Positions 45,980 through 56,707 are shown, counted from the first letter of the stretch. The stretch: DNA of 64,000 bases from Bimuria novae-zelandiae CBS 107.79 (GCA_010015655.1 ML976669.1:466382-530381); one strand, 5' to 3'. The notes: a model not told the origin generated them from the sequence alone. Program-made: numbers and translations.

Positions 45980-46855
45980 ATGGCAGGCGGTCGCGTTAGG
46001 CAGGTCCTGCTCACCATATTCCGGGTCATCCAATTCATCCTCAGTCTTGTCGCTTTGGTTTTTGGTATATACAGTACGTCTAACACACGAACAACCGGTA
46101 TCGGGCTGACAGGTCTGGATCGCAGTCACATATGTCTACTACGACATGGCTCAATCGGCGAGCGCACTGCTCGAAGTCATCGACACGCTGGATCCAGAAA
46201 ACGACGGCGTCGAGATCCTGCAGCACTCTCTCGTCCCAGTCCTTCGTCACTTGGATGGTACTCCCGCGCGAGCCATCACAATATTTGTATCTGTACGGAG
46301 CTTGGTGTAGAGCCTCTCACACGTAGCAGAAGCTAACACGAACAGGCGCTGTGCTCGACTATCTCAATCATCTACCTCTTCTTCGCAAACCGCGCCGCTC
46401 AGAAGCATTATCGTCCCCTCACACGCAACTCCCGCAAGATCCGCGTTCTACTCAGCCTCCTCAACCTCATCCTATGGATCGCCGCCATCGCTTGTTCCGC
46501 CCTCCTCGTCGTCGAGTTCGGCATCTTCGCCATCACCGTCGGTCCCGAAACCAAGATCGCGCTGACAACTACCGAGAAGATAATCTTAGAGGCATTGAAA
46601 CAGGCTTTGACAAGCATCGATGTGGTTGATAATGCTTTGAACATCGTCGGTTCGATTATGACGGTCGGGTTCATGGCTATTGTGTTGCTGGGATCTAGTA
46701 TTACTTGTGCGAAGGTCGCGCTTGTGGATTGTATTGTTGAGTGTTGTATGAGTGGTAAAGTGCGAGGACAGCAAGGGGTGGAGCAGGCTGAGGCGGTGGA
46801 GGAGGCTGAGGCGGTAGAGAAGGGTGGCGCACAGGTCGTGACTACGCCCGTCTAG
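45980..46855 (+). CDS. four-span membrane protein, uncharacterised (254 aa)
   Basis: Proposed exons 45980-46073, 46126-46286 and 46346-46855. The second intron (GTATCT at 46287 to GAACAG at 46345, with branch GCTAAC) gives the only frame joining TIF to ALCSTISIIYLFF. The first intron (GTACGT at 46074 to GATCGCAG at 46125) is less certain. Hydrophobic spans: IFRVIQFILSLVALVFGIYI, LCSTISIIYLFFANRA, VLLSLLNLILWIAAIACSAL and GSIMTVGFMAIVLLGSSI. Between spans 1 and 2 lies an acidic loop with DTLDPENDGVEIL. The C-terminus is Glu/Ala-rich (EQAEAVEEAEAVEKGG). The topology resembles MARVEL-like fungal proteins, but no signature was confirmed. Function unknown. Confidence 0.65.
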
Positions 46856-47125
46856 CGTATTACTCGTGTTCATAGGGTTGAGGGTCTGTGTTTCTTTTTG
46901 CAACGAGGCTTTGCAGTAAGAAGGGAGAACTGTCAATCGTTCGACTAGAGATCTATCAAAGATAGTTACCACACATGCACTGACATTTGAAGGGGCTACC
47001 ACTGTACGAATGGCTGCCTTTGTTTCTACTCCTTTCATCTTGGTCGTGTATAAGATTTGCGCCTATCGCAAGAAGTAGTCTAGCATTGCGTACTACCTAG
47101 GTAGTGTTTGAATCCATGAAAACCC

Positions 47126-47716
47126 CTAGGTACATGTCGGCTGCATGCTTGGTTTGACAGCCTCGTTGCTTGGATTCGTTTGAGAACAGCCGGCTATCAG
47201 ACCCATCAGCGTATCGTCAACAGCAGAATTGTATGCAGCTCCGCAGTTCACGTCGCTACTCCCATCAGCATTAATTTCACGAGAGATCCTTGATGAGAAG
47301 GTCTACCTCGCTCCACCACTAGCATTATTGAACCACGAACAGACATCATGTGAGAAGCAGTCCTGAGTGTACACATTGCCCAGCGCTGTTCCCGAGCAGC
47401 CAGCGCCGCATCGTCCATTACAAGAGTACCTTGACGAGTTAGTATGTACACATTTCTCCTCAATACATAGACCGAGATGTAGAGGGAGATGGGGATGGTG
47501 GACATACTCTCCGCCATTGGCACTATTCGCGCCGAAGTTACTCCCAACGACACCGGTCCATGTACATGTCTTGCCAGCAGAGTTTTTCCAAGTTGCGGTT
47601 GCACTCTGCCCCACCGCGAGACACGTTATAGATCGCTTCGAGAAGAGAGTAGAAGACGGAATCGCAGAGGCGCTAGTGCCTAGAAGAGCGATAACGGTGA
47701 CGAAGTGCAGCTGCAT
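47126..47716 (-). CDS. small secreted cysteine-rich protein, PLA2-like CxxHDxC motif (153 aa)
   Basis: Exons 47716-47508, 47429-47307 and 47255-47126; introns 47430-47507 (GTATGT...GTCAAG) and 47256-47306 (GTAGAC...GGAGTAG) preserve frame. The signal peptide is MQLHFVTVIALLGTSASA, with a possible Kex2 site at LFSKR. The mature part reads SITCLAVGQSATATW, GVVGSNFGANSANGGEYS, CNGRCGAGCSGTALGNVY, then TQDCFSHDVCSW and DVNCGAAYNSAVDDT, ending PTCT. About ten cysteines remain in the mature protein. DCFSHDVC recalls the His-Asp catalytic core of secreted phospholipase A2 (CxxHDxC), but other PLA2 elements such as the Ca loop are not obvious. It resembles a widespread uncharacterised fungal secreted family (DUF8213-like, from memory). 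It lies 0.8 kb from the second transposon nest, a typical setting for effector candidates. Confidence 0.8.
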
Positions 47717-48542
47717 GGTGTTGTCTTGAACATATAGGACCCAATGAAGTCGGTTGCGAGTTCCTTTAGATCTTATAGCTCTCCACTTCTCTCCCTAGCT
47801 CTTTCCTAGAAGGCAATGAATGTTGTTTGGGAGACACACCCTTTTCGCGAGTTGCAGTTAGTTTTTCCATCGCTCGTGATCTGCTGAAGGGATTTTGGAG
47901 CCAGGCACGCATCGGCGGAGATTTACATTCTACGCGAGCGCGGTGGAGCTTCCAAATCAGGTAATTGCGGGTCTTTCATTGAGCGTTGATGTTTGGCTAA
48001 CAACGATAGGGTAAGTCATGTCGATGTTGCCTTCGTTTGGCTGGAGCACGAATTTCTCCGGCTTTTTCTCAAAACGTTCTAACATTTGTTGTGAGGCTTC
48101 AATGGCTATACATGCTACTTATGAATTTTCTTTCGCACTTGCAATCGTGCTGCGTTTCTTTTGCTTTACAGAAGCCTGGGCAATGGCTAACTAGGCAGCA
48201 TTCTTGCTCGATAGGTGCTCTTAGGCATGGTGGGATGGAAATTGGTTTGGGTTTACGAAGCGAAGCAAAGTATAGATGTGAATGCGGAGGTTGAATAGAA
48301 TGGTCGGTGGCGCTACCGTCCCCGGGATGGTCCTGATTTTAACAAGCCCTGGGTAATGGAGTGGTGGGAAACGCAACTAAGGAGACTCTTCACTAATCCT
48401 TTAGCGCCACGCTAACCCCATAATTTTGTCCTCGGCCTAGACCTTGGCAAGTACCTTAGCCCCTCTTCGTCTCCAATCACGACTCGCACATGTGTGCATA
48501 GTTCTTAACAGATAAGTGTATTGACTCTTTATTATTTATGAC
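47717..48542. other. promoter side of the secreted-protein gene up to the transposon nest
   Basis: GC-normal until about 48500, then AT-rich. One plus-strand frame (48037-48294) has no motif. No gene or RNA recognised. The TA at 48543-48544 is the target duplication of the outer transposon. Confidence 0.5.
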
Positions 48543-48544
48543 TA

Positions 48545-48620
48545 ACGTATTCTACATGCGAGCTGCGCACCCGGACGAGCTACGCGCTTTTACTAAGCCT
48601 ACACTAACTTATAATTAACG
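48545..48620 (+). repeat. left TIR of the outer pogo-like element
   Basis: Matches the complement of about 54642-54717. Contains GCGAGCTGCGCACCCGG (48558-48574) and ACGAGCTACGCGC from 48575. Confidence 0.85.
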
Positions 48621-49027
48621 TATAATAGCTTAATAATATAATAGTTAATTTACTTTATAAGAAGTAAATATATAGCTTATTTTATAATTTATTTTTAATA
48701 ACTAAATCTAGTTAGACTAACGCGCTACTACTACGTATAATATACTTAAATTTACGTTACGTAATAGACGCGCTAGTATCCTCTTATGCGCTAAAATATA
48801 ATTAAATTTTATAAAATTTATAAAGTAAATAATAAAAAATTTATTTAGTATATTTTAAATTTTACTAAGTAAGGATATCTTATAATCCTTACGTAAATTT
48901 AAAATATAGTAAATACTTTACTAGCTACACACGACTAAGGCTAAATTAGTAAAAACTAATTATTAAGTTTTATTAAGTGTATACTTAAGCTTATAATAAG
49001 GTTTAATTATAAGCTATACTACTTAAG

Positions 49028-49374
49028 TGTCACGGTAACCTCCTAGGCAACCTGACAGCCTAGACATACTATTAACGACAGTATGTCGATAGACGGACGA
49101 GAGTTAGAAGCTAGGCTTCTACCTCTAAACTTATACTTTAGGAGCCAAAGGTCTGATAGCCTATACCCTAAAGCTTACTTCTAATTAGTTAGACACGACG
49201 CTAGCCATCTAGGTACTAGCACCTAGCCAAGCGAGATAGATAGATCCACGTTGGATAGGGGTAGAAGACCTTTCTTTCTTATCCAACGTCTTGTACCTAC
49301 ACGTAGATACCGAACGCAGTATATTGATCTAGCCTACCTAGGCCCAGACATCTCTACGCGTTGCTCTCGTGACA
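49028..49374. repeat. solo LTR, little RIPed, 347 bp
   Basis: Runs TGTCACGGTAACCTCC to TCTCGTGACA, with short TGTCACG/CGTGACA inverted tips. The perfect duplication TTAAG lies at 49023-49027 and 49375-49379. It keeps normal CA/TG frequency while its host sequence is RIPed, so it landed later or escaped RIP. No internal region of this family is in the window. Confidence 0.9.
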
Positions 49375-49386
49375 TTAAGAATACTA

Positions 49387-51242
49387 TAACGTGTTTTATA
49401 AGCGAGCGGCCCATACAAGCGAGCGGCCCACCCCACCAACTTTTTATACCTTTACAGCAACCTATCTTAACAACACAATAAGATAATAGTATATAATTGC
49501 TATACTAGATTAAATAGTATTTATAATATCGTTCTTGCATGTTTGCATGTTATAGCTAGTCTTCTTATAGCAGCTATAGCGTGTTAAAGCCTGCTAATTA
49601 GCACCTAATCGCGCCTTATCTTAACGTATTTCTACTTCTATCTACTACTTAACATCCTTTTAAGCAATAATCTTCTCTACTTTTGCCTTTGTTAAGGTAC
49701 CCTGCCTCTAGATTCGCTTCTTTTTACGCTATTTACGCGTTATAGTAGCCTTATTAGCCTTCTTAAGCCTCGCGATCCAATCGCGCATAAGCGTACTTTT
49801 ATAAGCTATTACTTTAGCGCCCTTTTTAAGCTAATTAAGCGCTATAATAATAGAAGTAGGTAATAAGCTCTTATCCCTTTAAATCCTATTATAAATTAAT
49901 ATTAATTAAGCCTTTAGCTTACGCGTGTTGCTTAGTGTTTTAGCTTCTTAAAGGGGTAACCTTTAGTAGAGGCGGCGTTAGCGTACGAAGCTTAATATTA
50001 AGCTTTAATATTACCACCTCTAGGTCGTGTGGGACTAGGCTAGCGCCTTAAAAGCTTACGCAGATATTTTCCTTTATAATTAACTACTTATAAGCTACGC
50101 AGAAGGTAGTAAGAACTCTAGCTTTATAATATAGTTAATATAGTCGCGTATTAGGCTCTCGATCTAGTAGCTATACGCGCGCTTTAATAGCGAAAAGTAG
50201 TTAACGTTAAGTAGCTATAAAAGGTGCAACAAATATAGTAGTATATAAAAAGTATAGGTATTATTCTCCTTACAGAGCTCTTAAAATTCAAGTAAGTTAT
50301 AGCTCTTATAGCTATTAAGTATAAGTAGCTAGCGCGCGCCTACCCTACACTTTACTATATACTTAATAAAGTGCCTTAGCTACTCTACTCTAAGCTTATT
50401 AGTAGTCTAGCTATTATTACTAATAGCAAAAGCCTAGTCGCGCGGTATATTATCGTCCTGGTACTAGGTAGAGAGGTGATACTAGCTAGCGAAAATAATA
50501 AAGGGCGGGATCGCCTAGCTAGTAGCGCTAATTTTATAAATTACTATAGTCCACCTATAATTACCTAGCTAGATAGCCTTTAGCCTGCCGCGTCTCTCTA
50601 AGCCTATAATAATAAGCTAAGATAATATCTTGCCTATCATAAAACTAGTCTCGTTAAAGTTATAGGTATCCTTATTATAGATACTATAGGTAGCCTTTGT
50701 GCGCGCTATAAGCTCGAACTAAGCTTTAATAGTATCTAGATCCTTACATAGAGCTCTCTGCCAATTATACAGTTAATTAAATTGTGTAGTAAGATAATCT
50801 ATTCGCTTAATAAAGTTACGTAGCTACTACTTACTAACCTATCTAGCGCCTTGCTTAGCGAGTAGCTTATCCGCTATATCTTGCACAGCACTTAGCGTGG
50901 GCGGAAATCCTCGCGAATCTAGGTTAAGTATATGCCTAATAATTACCTCTTCTTCTATCTTAGTAAGCTTTTTTAATTTAGGCTAATAATTACGTCGCGT
51001 AGTAATTCTAGCGCGTTAGCGTTAGAGCGTTATTTAGGGGATAGTAAATATATATGCTACACCTCTTATAGACTAAATTTAGTTTTAATTAATAGCTAAG
51101 ATTGTAAGGTGTATATTAGCCTTAGCAAAGGCTAGTTGGGCCTGAATTAGGGGCGCCATAGTAGGTAGAAGTTTATGTGCTGCAAAAAGTTGGTGGGGTG
51201 GGCCGCTCGCTTGTATAGGCCGCTCGCTTATAAAACATGTTA
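49387..51242 (-). mobile_element. pogo-like transposon copy A, 1,856 bp, RIPed
   Basis: The TIR starts TAACGTGTTTTATAAGCGAG, with its complement at the right end; TA duplications lie at 49385-49386 and 51243-51244. The transposase lies on the minus strand from an ATG near 51160, beginning MAPLIQAQLAFAKANIHLTI. Farther in, a YNFDETSFMIG-like catalytic segment (near 50650) can be read across RIP stops. The motif AAGCGAGCGGCCCA occurs twice at each end with 17-bp spacing (49400 and 49417). A second copy in opposite orientation lies at 51861-53514. Confidence 0.9.
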
Positions 51243-51860
51243 TAAAAATTTTACTATTATATTAAACTAGTTTTAACTTATATAAAATATAAAGGGGAAG
51301 TACGACATATAGAATAAAAATATATAAAACTTTAATAAGTTTAGTTTTATAATAGGCGCAATTTTAATAAGCTAAAAAGTTATTACTAGCTTTAAAAAGC
51401 ATAGGAGACTAAAGTAAGTATTAAAAAGTAATAAAAAGTAAATATTAATAATACTAAATATTAGTAGCGTAAAGTAAAAGATCTTACCCTTTATTATTTT
51501 TAAAGTAAAGATATACCTTACTAGCTAGTATACTAAATAAAACCTACCTCCTTAATAAAAAATTACAGTTTTTAAAAAAACTAGATAATAAATAAGTTTA
51601 AAGTTACGTAAATTAAGTACTTTAACGCGTGTATAAAGCTCTATATATAAAGTATATATAGGCTACTTATTATAAATAGTCACAAGAGCTACAGCTTTAT
51701 TATTTTTAAGTATTATTATAAGAATAATAAAATTATCTATCTTTATATACTACTATACTTATTATATATCTTATAGTTACTAGAAATAAGTTATTTTTTT
51801 ATTACTAAAGAAGGCGTACTTACGCTAAATTAAATAATTAATATAAAATTATATTAACTA

Positions 51861-53514
51861 TAACATGTTTTATAAGCGAGCGGCCCATACAAGCGAGCAG
51901 CCCACCCCACCAACTTTTTGCAGCACATAAACTTCTACCTACTATGGCGCCCCTAATTCAGGCCCAACTAGCCTTTGCTAAGGCTAATATACACCTTACA
52001 ATCTTAGCTATTAATTAAAACTAAATTTAGTCTATAAGAGGTGTAGCATATATATTTACTATCCCCTAAATAACGCTCTAANNNNNNNNNNNNNNNNNNN
52101 NNNNNNNNNNNNNNNNNNNNNNNNNNNNNNNNNNNNNNNNNNNNNNNNNNNNNNNNNNNNNNNNNNNNNNNNNNNNNNNNNNNNNNNNNNNNNNNNNNNN
52201 NNNNNNNNNNNNNNNNNNNNNNNNNNNNNNNNNNNNNNNNNNNNNNNNNNNNNNNNNNNNNNNNNNNNNNNNNNNNNNNNNNNNNNNNNNNNNNNNNNNN
52301 NNNNNNNNNNNNNNNNNNNNNNNNNNNNNNNNNNNNNNNNNNNNNNNNNNNNNNNNNNNNNNNNNNNNNNNNNNNNNNNNNNNNNNNNNNNNNNNNNNNN
52401 NNNNNNNNNNNNNNNNNNNNNNNNNNNNNNNNNNNNNNNNNNNNNNNNNNNNNNNNNNNNNNNNNNNNNNNNNNNNNNNNNNNNNNNNNNNNNNNNNNNN
52501 NNNNNNNNNNNNNNNNNNNNNNNNNNNNNNNNNNNNNNNNNNNNNNNNNNNNNNNNNNNNNNNNNNNNNNNNNNNNNNNNNNNNNNNNNNNNNNNNNNNN
52601 NNNNNNNNNNNNNNNNNNNNNNNNNNNNNNNNNNNNNNNNNNNNNNNNNNNNNNNNNNNNNNNNNNNNNNNNNNNNNNNNNNNNNNNNNNNNNNNNNNNN
52701 NNNNNNNNNNNNNNNNNNNNNNNNNNNNNNNNNNNNNNNNNNNNNNNNNNNNNNNNNNNNNNNNNNNNNNNNNNNNNNNNNNNNNNNNNNNNNNNNNNNN
52801 NNNNNNNNNNNNNNNNNNNNNNNNNNNNNNNNNNNNNNNNNNNNNNNNNNNNNNNNNNNNNNNNNNNNNNNNNNNNNNNNNNNNNNNNNNNNNNNNNNNN
52901 NNNNNNNNNNNNNNNNNNNNNNNNNNNNNNNNNNNNNNNNNNNNNNNNNNNNNNNNNNNNNNNNNNNNNNNNNNNNNNNNNAGCTAGAGGCTTAATTAAT
53001 ATTAATTTATAATAAGATTTAAAGGTATAAGAGCTTATTACCTACTTCTATTATTACAGCGCTTAATTAGCTTAAAAAGGGCGCTAAGGTAATAGCTTAT
53101 AAAAGTACGCTTATGCGCGATTAGATCGCGAGGCTTAAGAAGGCTAATAAGGCTACTATAACGCATAAATAGCGCAAAAAGAAGCGGATCTAGAGGCAAG
53201 GTACCTTAACAAAGGCAAAAGTAGAGAAGATTATTGCTTAAAAGGATATTAAGCAGCAGATAGAGGTAGAAATATGTTAAGATAAGGCGCAATTAGGTGC
53301 TAATTAGCAGGCTTTAACACGCTATAGCCACTGCAAGAAGACTAGCTATAACATGCAAATATGTAAGAACGATATTATAGATACTATTTAATCTAGTATA
53401 GCAATTATATACTATTATCTTATTGTGTTGTTAAGATAGGTTGCTGTAAAGTTATAAAAAGTTGGTGGGGTGGGCCGCTCGCTTGTATGGGCCGCTCGCT
53501 TATAAAACACGTTA
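51861..53514 (+). mobile_element. pogo-like transposon copy B, opposite orientation, with assembly gap
   Basis: Same TIRs as copy A. A TA target lies at 51859-51860; the right duplication is altered (TT at 53515-53516). 51861-52081 aligns base for base with the complement of 51242-51022 of copy A, including shared RIP stops in the transposase start at about 51942. 52982-53514 aligns with the complement of 49919-49387. The differences are transitions private to one copy. The middle is unsequenced. Confidence 0.88.
52082..52981. other. assembly gap, 900 N
   Basis: A run of 900 N inside copy B. If copy B is full length, the missing part corresponds to copy A 49920-51021, i.e. about 1,102 bp, so the stated gap is roughly 200 bp too short. 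Confidence 0.95.
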
Positions 53515-53755
53515 TTACTAAAACTAAGTTTTTACTTATATTTATTAATGCGTTTAACGGGTTAATTAATAAAAAATAAATTAAAAAAAGATTTTATAGT
53601 GCTAGTCTAGTGTTTTTTAACTTATAGTTAGTATTAGAGTAATTAAATATATAATTAAAGACCTTATTAGCTTCCCTAATTAAACTTATTTCTTAGTAGT
53701 TATAAATACCTAGTAATACGAATAAAATTAGGAAGTAATTTACTTTAATATTAAA

Positions 53756-54205
53756 TGTTACGAGCTTAAGGAACCTGTACTGTGACACTACAACTAAAGG
53801 TGAACAGGGGGAGGTGGATAAGGTTGTACTACAGCTAGCCTGCGAGGACTCACGGGGCTGCTTAGGTCAGCTAGGATCACGTGACCCCGATCCGACAGTG
53901 GCTCCGGATTAAGGTGATCCGCCAAGAGGTTCGGATCACCCAGAGACAGAGGAGGAAACAGACTAGTATATAGTATAGTAATAATTCTCCTATTGTTATT
54001 TCCCTCCTTATAGTTAACTTACATATCTTCTGCACGAGTACATTCTCTATATAAACTAATAGTTATCTTATTTATTATAAAATTAGATTGTATAGCCACG
54101 CGCTAAGTTGTCGCATTAAATTATATTACTAAATAATCCGTAAAGTGCCACTTTAGCCTTACTACCCTAACCTGGATCGGACCAAGGTGTAAGCGCCTCA
54201 TAACA
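53756..54205. repeat. solo LTR, little RIPed, 450 bp
   Basis: Runs TGTTACGAGCTTAAGG to GCGCCTCATAACA. The perfect duplication TTAAA lies at 53751-53755 and 54206-54210. GC-richer than its host and still rich in CA/TG steps, so younger than the RIP of the surrounding element or spared from it. Confidence 0.9.
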
Positions 54206-54641
54206 TTAAAAAAGTTTTTAATTACTATTTAAAGTCCCCTAATACTAGTAAAAAATATTATTATTATTTATAAATGACGCATAGAAGATAACGTATAAGT
54301 TTAAGCCAATAAAGGCCTAAATTAAGTAGCTTAAGGAGGCAAATGTAGTTCACATAAAGCGGAATTACGTAAAAGGATACGTATACAGGCTGGAGGAACA
54401 CTACTTGCTGTAGAAGGACTATAGCTAGTAGCTACAAAAGAGCGTCTTGCGAAGAGGCAGCGCTTATAAGCAAGTAAGGAAAACAGTAAAAGAGTAATAT
54501 ATAGGGCTAAAGGCTTTATAGTAAGTATAATAAGCTAGGGTATAATATGCGAACCTACTAGAAGGCTAAAAAGCTATTTTTTTAATTAAATATTACTTTT
54601 AGTAGGTTATTTTTAAATAGTGTTAATAGTAATAGTAATAA

Positions 54642-54717
54642 TTAAAAAGTATAAGTTAGTGTTGCTAAGAAAAAGTGCGTAGCTCGCCCGGGTGCGCAGC
54701 TCGCATGTGGAATACGT
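54642..54717 (-). repeat. right TIR of the outer pogo-like element
   Basis: Complement of the left TIR. Keeps un-RIPed GCGAGCT at both units. Followed by TA at 54718-54719 and, 45 bp later, by the thiolase-like pseudogene start. Confidence 0.85.
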
Positions 54718-54764
54718 TATATTATCATATTTTTTAAGCCGTCTTCTACCCCTGTCTCCTAGCA

Positions 54765-56532
54765 ATGCCTCTTTCAGAAGTGCCCATAGTAATCGGAGTG
54801 GGCGACATCAAGAACCGCTCCGCAAACCACAAAGAACCAGCTACTCTAATCCATGAAGCGCTCATAGCCGCTATAAAAGACGCCTCATTATCCGACCCAT
54901 CTTAACTTCAGTCGTCAAGAGATGGCATATCCATAGTCAAAACCTGGACGTGGCCTTATCCCGATCATCCGGGCTTACTCGCCTCGAAGCTAGGCGTCGA
55001 GCCGAAACATAAGTTTTACTCCGAGCATGGGGGAGATAAGCCAGAGAAACTGTTTGATGAAGCCGCGAAAAGGGTAGCAAGAGGAGAGTGCACAGTCGCT
55101 GTTGTGGCTGGTGGAGAGTCACTGGCTTCTTGTAAGTCTGATCTATGCAGAATGCTTTGACAATATGTGATGGCGATATGCTGACTTCTCAACGCAGTAG
55201 CTTCATGCGCAGCTGCTGGGAAGCTACCACCAGGCTGAACAGCACCATCTCAATCCGTCGAATCGGTGTTCACGCCCACAAGCATGGACCTTGGAAACAG
55301 TAAGATTTCCACTCTGCCATCCTTTCTCAGACTCACGCAGCTGTAGATCTTGGTGGCGTACACGATTTCGGAACACCCATCCAAGTCTACCCACTACGAA
55401 AACGCCTTCTGAGCACGCAGACGTCAAAGTGTAAAAGTCAACAACGACGAAAGCGCAACCCTCTACGCCGAGTTCTCAAAAGTAGCAAGTGCGAACGAAA
55501 TAGCCTGGTCTCACGGACAGTACTCCGACGAAAAGACGATCGGCACAGTAAGCAAGAAGAACTGCATGATCTGCTTTCCATGTTCGTATCTGTCCCGCTA
55601 ATGCGCTTCGACCTATATCACTGACCCATACAACTCCCAGACCCCCTCCTCATGAACGCCTTCAACACCGTAAACCTCGCCGCAGCCTGCATCCTCACAT
55701 GCCCAACGCACGCCCGCGCTCTCGGCGTTCCTTCATCGAAATGGATCTACTCGCTCTCCGGCGCCGGCACTTGCGACGCTGCACAGTTCTGGCTCCGCCC
55801 AAACTTTTACACTTCCCCCAGCATATCCCGCTCTTGAATGCCGCTCTCTCGCTTGCGCAAATATCCGTTTCAGACATCGATCTCTTCGACTTTTACCCTT
55901 GTTTTCCTATTGTTCCGAAGCTTGCTGCGCACCATCTCGGTCTCCCGGTTACGGGCGGAGAGAAGAGTATGATGTTACTAGGAGGGCTTACGAGCTTTGG
56001 CGGAGCGGGGAATAGTTATAGTATGCATGCGTTTACTACGATGACGAGAGCGATTAGAGAAGGGAAGGCGAGAACGGGTATGGTGCTATGTAATGGTGGG
56101 GTACTAAGTTATCAATATGTGGTCGTGCTATCGAAGGAGGGAAGAAGGGATGGTGCATATCCGCGGGAGAATCCGCTTCCGGATGAGGTCACGGATTTGC
56201 AAGTGCCAGAGATTGAGGAGCGACCGAGAGACGAGGCGATAATCGAGGTAAGTAGCGCTCTTTATGCACTCTTAGATTCTGTGGACTGCACCGCTGACCG
56301 GGTTTAGACGTACGCGGTTGAGTATAAACGTGATGGCACGCCGCTTAGGGGCTATGTCGTTGGCCGATTGAAAGGCAATGGCAAACGCTTCCTTGCTAAT
56401 CACGGTGATGAAAGTACGCTGCGACAGATGGCCGGCGCCGGGGAAGTAGTTGGTAAGAGCGGATGGGTAGAGTCAGACGCTGACAGGGAGGGGAGGTCAC
56501 TCTTCACCTTCGAAAAGCGACTCAAGGTCTAA
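54765..56532 (+). pseudogene. thiolase/acetyl-CoA acetyltransferase-like gene, decayed
   Basis: Starts MPLSEVPIVIGVGDIKNR, an opening of acetyl-CoA acetyltransferase-like (SCP2-thiolase-type) proteins. Recognisable blocks follow: YPDHPGLLASKLGV, VAVVAGGESLAS, VHDFGTPIQVYP, NEIAWSHGQYSDEKTIG and MNAFNTVNLAAACILT. Later blocks are SVSDIDLFDFYPCFPIVPKL, GGLTSFGGAGNSYSMHA and the C-terminal GTPLRGYVVGRLKGNGKRFL. In-frame stops are TAA at 54903 (from CAA), TGA at 55236 (probably from TGG) and TGA at 55410 (probably from CGA). The frame also slips near 55395 and again near 55835. All three stops are C-to-T or G-to-A changes, as expected from RIP leaking from the transposon nest that ends 47 bp upstream. 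Splice sites are still readable (55132-55197 and one after 56246). Acyl-CoA substrate unknown. Confidence 0.83.
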
Positions 56533-56707
56533 ACGAGCTGATATGGAAATGTACGATAATACCGAGATTAGGATTTCAATTATGTAGTCCTGTGCTCGAA
56601 TATGCATAAACCATTCGTCTTAAAACATATTGTAGCGTACTCGTATCGTATCATCTACAACCCCCTCACTCAGTATCCCCAGGCTAAGCCGCCCACCAAG
56701 AGCCCAC

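Larger units (their letters stand above)
48545..54717. mobile_element. outer pogo-like DNA transposon hosting a nest (about 1.85 kb net)
   Basis: The terminal inverted repeats are long: the left starts ACGTATTCTACATGCGAGCT at 48545, and the right is its complement ending at 54717. TA duplications lie at 48543-48544 and 54718-54719. Subtracting the four internal insertions (347, 450, 1,856 and 1,654 bp plus their duplications) leaves about 1,850 bp, the usual pogo/Fot1 size. The interior (48600-49020, 51245-51858, 53517-53750, 54211-54670) is RIPed, and no transposase motif could be read with confidence. TIR motif GCGAGCT recurs at 17-bp spacing (48558 and 48575). Confidence 0.85.
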
